A stretch of DNA of 64,000 bases from Morella rubra (taxonomy: Eukaryota; Streptophyta; Magnoliopsida; Fagales; Myricaceae): positions 14,268,949 through 14,332,948 of the forward strand of contig CM025849.1 of assembly GCA_003952965.2 (NCBI GenBank), given 5' to 3'. A program made the translations under genes and the position numbers. The notes under the pieces are model-generated. The model worked only from the letters and a program-made list of their open reading frames with translations, made no database searches and was not told where the DNA came from. Of the stretch, positions 60,850 to 64,000 are shown piece by piece. Positions within the stretch are counted from its first letter, which is position 1; each line of letters begins with the position of its first letter.

Positions 60850-62310
60850 ATAATCACCCATAATTAAACTGAAAATAATATTGTATTAATGTAGCAAACA
60901 TAAAAGAAAAATTACAACATGTCATATCTACTTGTGTCGAGTCCCCAATTAAACCCAATAGTCGTTTTGTCATGTAGTTCATTTTCTTCTCCATTACGGT
61001 TATCATGTGTTGCTCCAGCTCTTTTGATATTTCTGCCTGTAAGTACTCTTGGTCCACCCGCGCTTCTCCTCACAGTGGTCCCGTAGTGTGGCCTCCATCT
61101 CAGCTTGCATCTTTATAAAATCTTCCAAGTCTTTCTTTGTGATTGCTCTCATCGCTTCTATCTCATCTCTTGCCTTCGTTAGTTGGTGATATAGATCAGA
61201 AGACTGTGTTGTTAAAAAATAGTATGGTGCAGGTTTAATTACCTGTCCTAATCCACGCACATATCCTGACTTTTTGTCTAATATCTCGGAATATACATCA
61301 ATTTTGGTGTAAGCCTTCCCTTTAGATTTACATTGGCACTTGAACACATCTATCCTTTCCAGCAAGAATTTAATAATGATTAGAAACACAAGATAGATAA
61401 ATTGTTATCATATCACATTTAACTATATTAAATAAAGTTGCAATACACTTACATAAATTTCCCTCGCTCCTTCCGAGGTCCAAACACCATAATTGTTTGT
61501 ATAATTCTTCTTATATAGCTTTGCTGGATTGATATCGCCACTCTTCAGATTTTTCTACATGGTAATAGCACAAAGTTAGTAAAAAAAAAAAAGTTTAAAT
61601 CTATCCAATATGTTAATAAAATTCATATTTAATAATTAACCTACCATGCAAGCACCTGTACGCTGGAACGAGTGGGATCCATAAGCATGGTTCACAGTTA
61701 ACTTTGATCTATTTATCTTATTTTCCTCACTTCGTTTATGCAATATGATAAAAAATTTTTGTAAAAAGAATGCAATATTTAAGCAACAAGTTTTTGTATT
61801 ATCACATACCAAAAATGCTTCACTAGTGAACAGATCGTAGAGTTACGTTCATTGTTCTTTAGTAGAATCAGGGGTGAGGCTTCAGTAACGCTGCATCTTT
61901 ACTTGGGAACTTCTTAAAATACGCATGCATCTAGTTGCAGTACCTTCGATGTGCTATCATTATAGTCTCCACCACCATCCTCATGTTCTCCTGAGAGGTA
62001 TAATCAAGGTTGAAATGGTCCTGGTCTTGCATAATTGTCAAAAAATAAAAATATTATAGTGACAAAGCAAATGCTTAATCAAGAATACTATGTTTTCGAG
62101 TGTCAAATCATACCAACACCCATCCATAATATACTCTTTCACTTTTGCTAGAACATTAGCCCACTTGCTAACGGCGGGTAGAATCAATGACCGGACCAGC
62201 ATTCTAATCTTATTGGATATGGAGGTAGCAGTGGTAGAATCTCCTCCATACTCTCCCTCTGGAATATGGACCAATAATTGTCCAAACCTAAGACTATTCT
62301 CTGAACGCAC
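60850..62310 (-). pseudogene. Ptta/En/Spm (Transposase_24-like) CACTA protein, fragmented
   Basis: Minus-strand pieces in order: RSENSLRFGQLLVHIPEGEY and LILPAVSKWANVLAKVKEYI (62,100-62,310); HFNLDYTSQENMRMVVETIM and MHAYFKKFPSKDAAL (about 61,890-62,030); SEENKINRSKLTVNHAYGSH then SFQRTGACM (about 61,650-61,730); AKLYKKNYTNNYGVWTSEGA (about 61,460-61,555); KIDVYSEILDKKSGYVRGLG and a helical tail (61,003-61,389); last piece 60,854-61,057. The gaps between pieces carry plausible GT-AG introns. This is the usual layout of the Ptta/En/Spm transposase family encoded downstream of TNP2 in plant CACTA elements. Stops lie in the 61,890-62,000 piece, so it is probably dead. Confidence 0.8.
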
Positions 62311-62699
62311 TCCTTTGTCCTACCTCGCCCGTGCTAACAAATAGATGTTATTACATAAAAAAAATTAGCAAAGTTAGTCTGTTGTTTAACTTAAAGTAAT
62401 CAAACAGAAGTAAGAAAAAATTCCTACATGGACAACTACTATGACAAGTTTTCGTGGCTTGACTCATGGAGGCATGCAGACTCGGATGTGGATTGGGACT
62501 TGGACTTAGAGTTGGTTGACTATGGAGTCATACAACTGTGTAAAAGTAACATAAGTAAATTTCCGTATATGTTTCATTTCACTTCGCGAACTGACACATA
62601 ACAAAAAAATCATGTTAGAATACATTAACTGTAAAACATACATCAGAATCAAAACTACATTAACAGTCAAAGCACATCAGAATTAGTTGGGGCACTATA

Positions 62700-63570
62700 G
62701 ATATACTTGAAAGAAATTATTAATCAGAAGGCGATTCTTGCATGTTATAGGCCGATTCTTCATCCTCCTCGACTCGCTATTACTTTCAAATGAATCTTTG
62801 TCGTTGCTTTCTTCGCTATTCTCTTCAATTTCTGTTTCATCCTCCTTCGAAGTGTCATTTTTATCGATACGCCTTTTCTTACGTGGGTCAATTGTATCAA
62901 AAGCTTCGATAACGTTTGGCGCAACATCATATCTCCATAAAAAATTGGGTTAAACTGTCAAAAGTCTTTAACATAATGTTCACTAACTAAAATTTTAACT
63001 CTCTAAAATTTTATCATAATTACAAAAATTTCTCTCTCCTCACTTTTTTCACTTTTTCATCACCTCCCATAAACCTTTTCACTCTCTCTCCTTAGTTTTT
63101 TACTAACTCCCATACCTAAAATTTTAACTACCCTAAAATTTAATCACTCAAACATAATGTAGATAAGCCAATGGCATTATCCTCCTAATACACTTCATTC
63201 GTTGTGGCTACTCCCGATTTTTCATTTCCATCAACTTCATCGTTCAGCTTAGGGTGGAAAATTTCATATGCATTCCTACAAGACAACTTTTGCACGACTC
63301 GCCAAGTAGGTCCTTGGTTATTATCTATTAAATAAAATAATTGACTGACTTGATTTGATAAAACAAATGGATCTTCTGAATACCACCATTAGGAAGTGTT
63401 TATGCTCTTAAAGTTGTCGTTGGTATGAATTCCACCTTGGTGATCTTCGACCTCCCACTAATCACATTTGAACAAATATACTGCATTTCTCTGAAAGTAT
63501 CGCATGTCATAGATGACTACAAGTGACCCGTAAAATTCTATTGGATGCTTCTCATGTATTTTAGGTACTA
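62700..63570 (-). pseudogene. DUF4216-like CACTA fragment with acidic tail
   Basis: Minus-strand reading: EFYGSLVVIYDMRYFQRNAV then YLFKCD (about 63,460-63,545), a stop-containing stretch with VEDHQGGIHTNDNFKSIN, then EDPFVLSNQVSQLFYLIDNN and QGPTWRVVQKLSCRNAYEIF (about 63,240-63,385), then an acidic linker with DPRKKRRIDKNDTSKEDETE (about 62,740-62,900). Known: DUF4216 follows TNP2 in CACTA transposases, with FxLASQ and VVxxK-type motifs like those here. In-frame stops and gaps show decay. Confidence 0.75.
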
Positions 63571-63599
63571 TAATATCATTAGTTTGATTTCATCGCTGT

Positions 63600-64000
63600 T
63601 CTTAACGCTACAATACCCATAAGATAGGCTAGATGCTACCATATTTTCTCTAGGAGTTGACAAGACACAAATGTTGAACTCGTCCAACACTAAATGCACA
63701 ATCTCAAACTGTCCACACTTTGGACAATTCAATGGTATTACGCAACAACATTTTTTCATCACATACTAATCCTTGAACAGGTCTAGGGTACACACATTCG
63801 AGTCCAAGCATTTACCCCACATCAATCAAGTAAATCATTAAACAGTAACTAAAAACACTAATAATCTATTGTTCAATCGGCTAAACAACCTTTCGATCGA
63901 TAACATCGATTGATTGGTGAATGAGCCGATTGATTGTATAAAACCCAGAACGAACATATTGGAAAAAACCACACCACACCCACAAATCTTTGCCCAAAAC
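63600..64000. other. Shared CACTA segment and CGATC-type repeats at the window edge
   Basis: 63,600-63,755 matches 2,845-2,975. Beyond it, TTTCGATCGATAACATCGATTG and GAGCCGATTGATTG at 63,890-63,940 are members of the palindrome family. The last 60 bases weakly resemble 16,040-16,096. No gene is supported. Confidence 0.6.

Larger units (their letters stand above)
58700..64000 (-). mobile_element. Second CACTA copy, 3' part, with a nested solo LTR
   Basis: The left edge CACTA at 58,700-58,704 is followed by poly-A and CTTTTAGTGACAAAATG-type repeats (to about 58,925), then GATCG-rich repeats (58,925-59,470). Further in are fragments of CACTA proteins on the minus strand (60,850-63,570), the segment shared with 2,845-2,980, and CGATCGATA/CATCGATTGATTGG words at 63,890-63,930. 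The coding strand makes 58,700 the 3' end. The element continues past the window. TNP2 is not found between the shared segment and the DUF4216-like part, so this copy may carry an internal deletion. Confidence 0.75.

Noticed and set aside
1-64000. tRNA, rRNA or other structured RNA genes
   Set aside because: I saw no convincing tRNA cloverleaf, 5S or snRNA sequence; a covariance-model scan would settle it.

Overview
The window is nuclear DNA of a flowering plant, most likely a eudicot. It is AT-rich and has spliced genes with GT-AG introns. The gene families are plant ones (WAV3-type RING/vWA ubiquitin ligase, NCRK-type receptor kinase, an RHD3-like GTPase relic), and the transposons are typical plant superfamilies (CACTA, hAT, SIRE-like Ty1/copia, LINE, foldback MITEs). 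I cannot name the species.

Bases 1-24,562 are a nest of transposons. The outer element is a minus-strand CACTA (En/Spm) transposon. It has a broken TNP2-type transposase at 81-2,591, arrays of CGATCGATC palindromes, and a terminal CACTACTAGAAAA repeat at 24,550-24,562. A SIRE-like copia retrotransposon (2,982 to about 16,030, minus strand) sits inside it. The copia keeps its 3' LTR, polypurine tract, decayed pol, an env-like gene and a gag cut off at its 5' side. Its LTR is split by a 4.8-kb hAT transposon (3,319-8,126) with clear TIRs and a near-perfect 8-bp target duplication. A second insertion, 19,601-23,515, has TG...CA ends and a 5-bp CAAAA duplication and looks like a solo LTR. The implied order is CACTA, then copia and the solo LTR, then hAT into the copia LTR.

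Bases 24,563-58,699 are the gene-bearing part. At 27,044-31,619 (+) is a 5'-truncated RHD3-like gene with intact splice sites but two frameshifts and a stop; a MITE and a 5'-truncated LINE lie in its introns. At 37,889-42,436 (+) is an intact two-exon WAV3-type gene of 699 residues. At 49,000-54,413 (+) is a nine-exon NCRK-type receptor kinase of 665 residues, with one GC-AG intron and Ser in place of Arg in the HRD motif. At 55,895-56,145 (+) is a two-exon gene for a 50-residue Pro/Cys-rich protein, too short to appear as a long ORF. The gaps hold at least five related foldback MITEs, another inverted-repeat element and simple repeats.

Bases 58,700-64,000 hold the 3' part of a second CACTA copy of the same family, also minus strand. 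It has DUF4216-like and Ptta/En/Spm (Transposase_24-like) fragments and the same CGATCGATC arrays. A solo LTR of the same copia family (59,482-60,747) is inserted in it.

The most unusual signals are: the palindromic GATC-rich arrays of this CACTA family; a copy of the LTR's GTGTCGACAC palindrome array just upstream of the env-like gene, suggesting an internal promoter; perfect hairpins near both hAT ends; and the small Pro/Cys-rich gene. I found no convincing evidence for a wholly new system.
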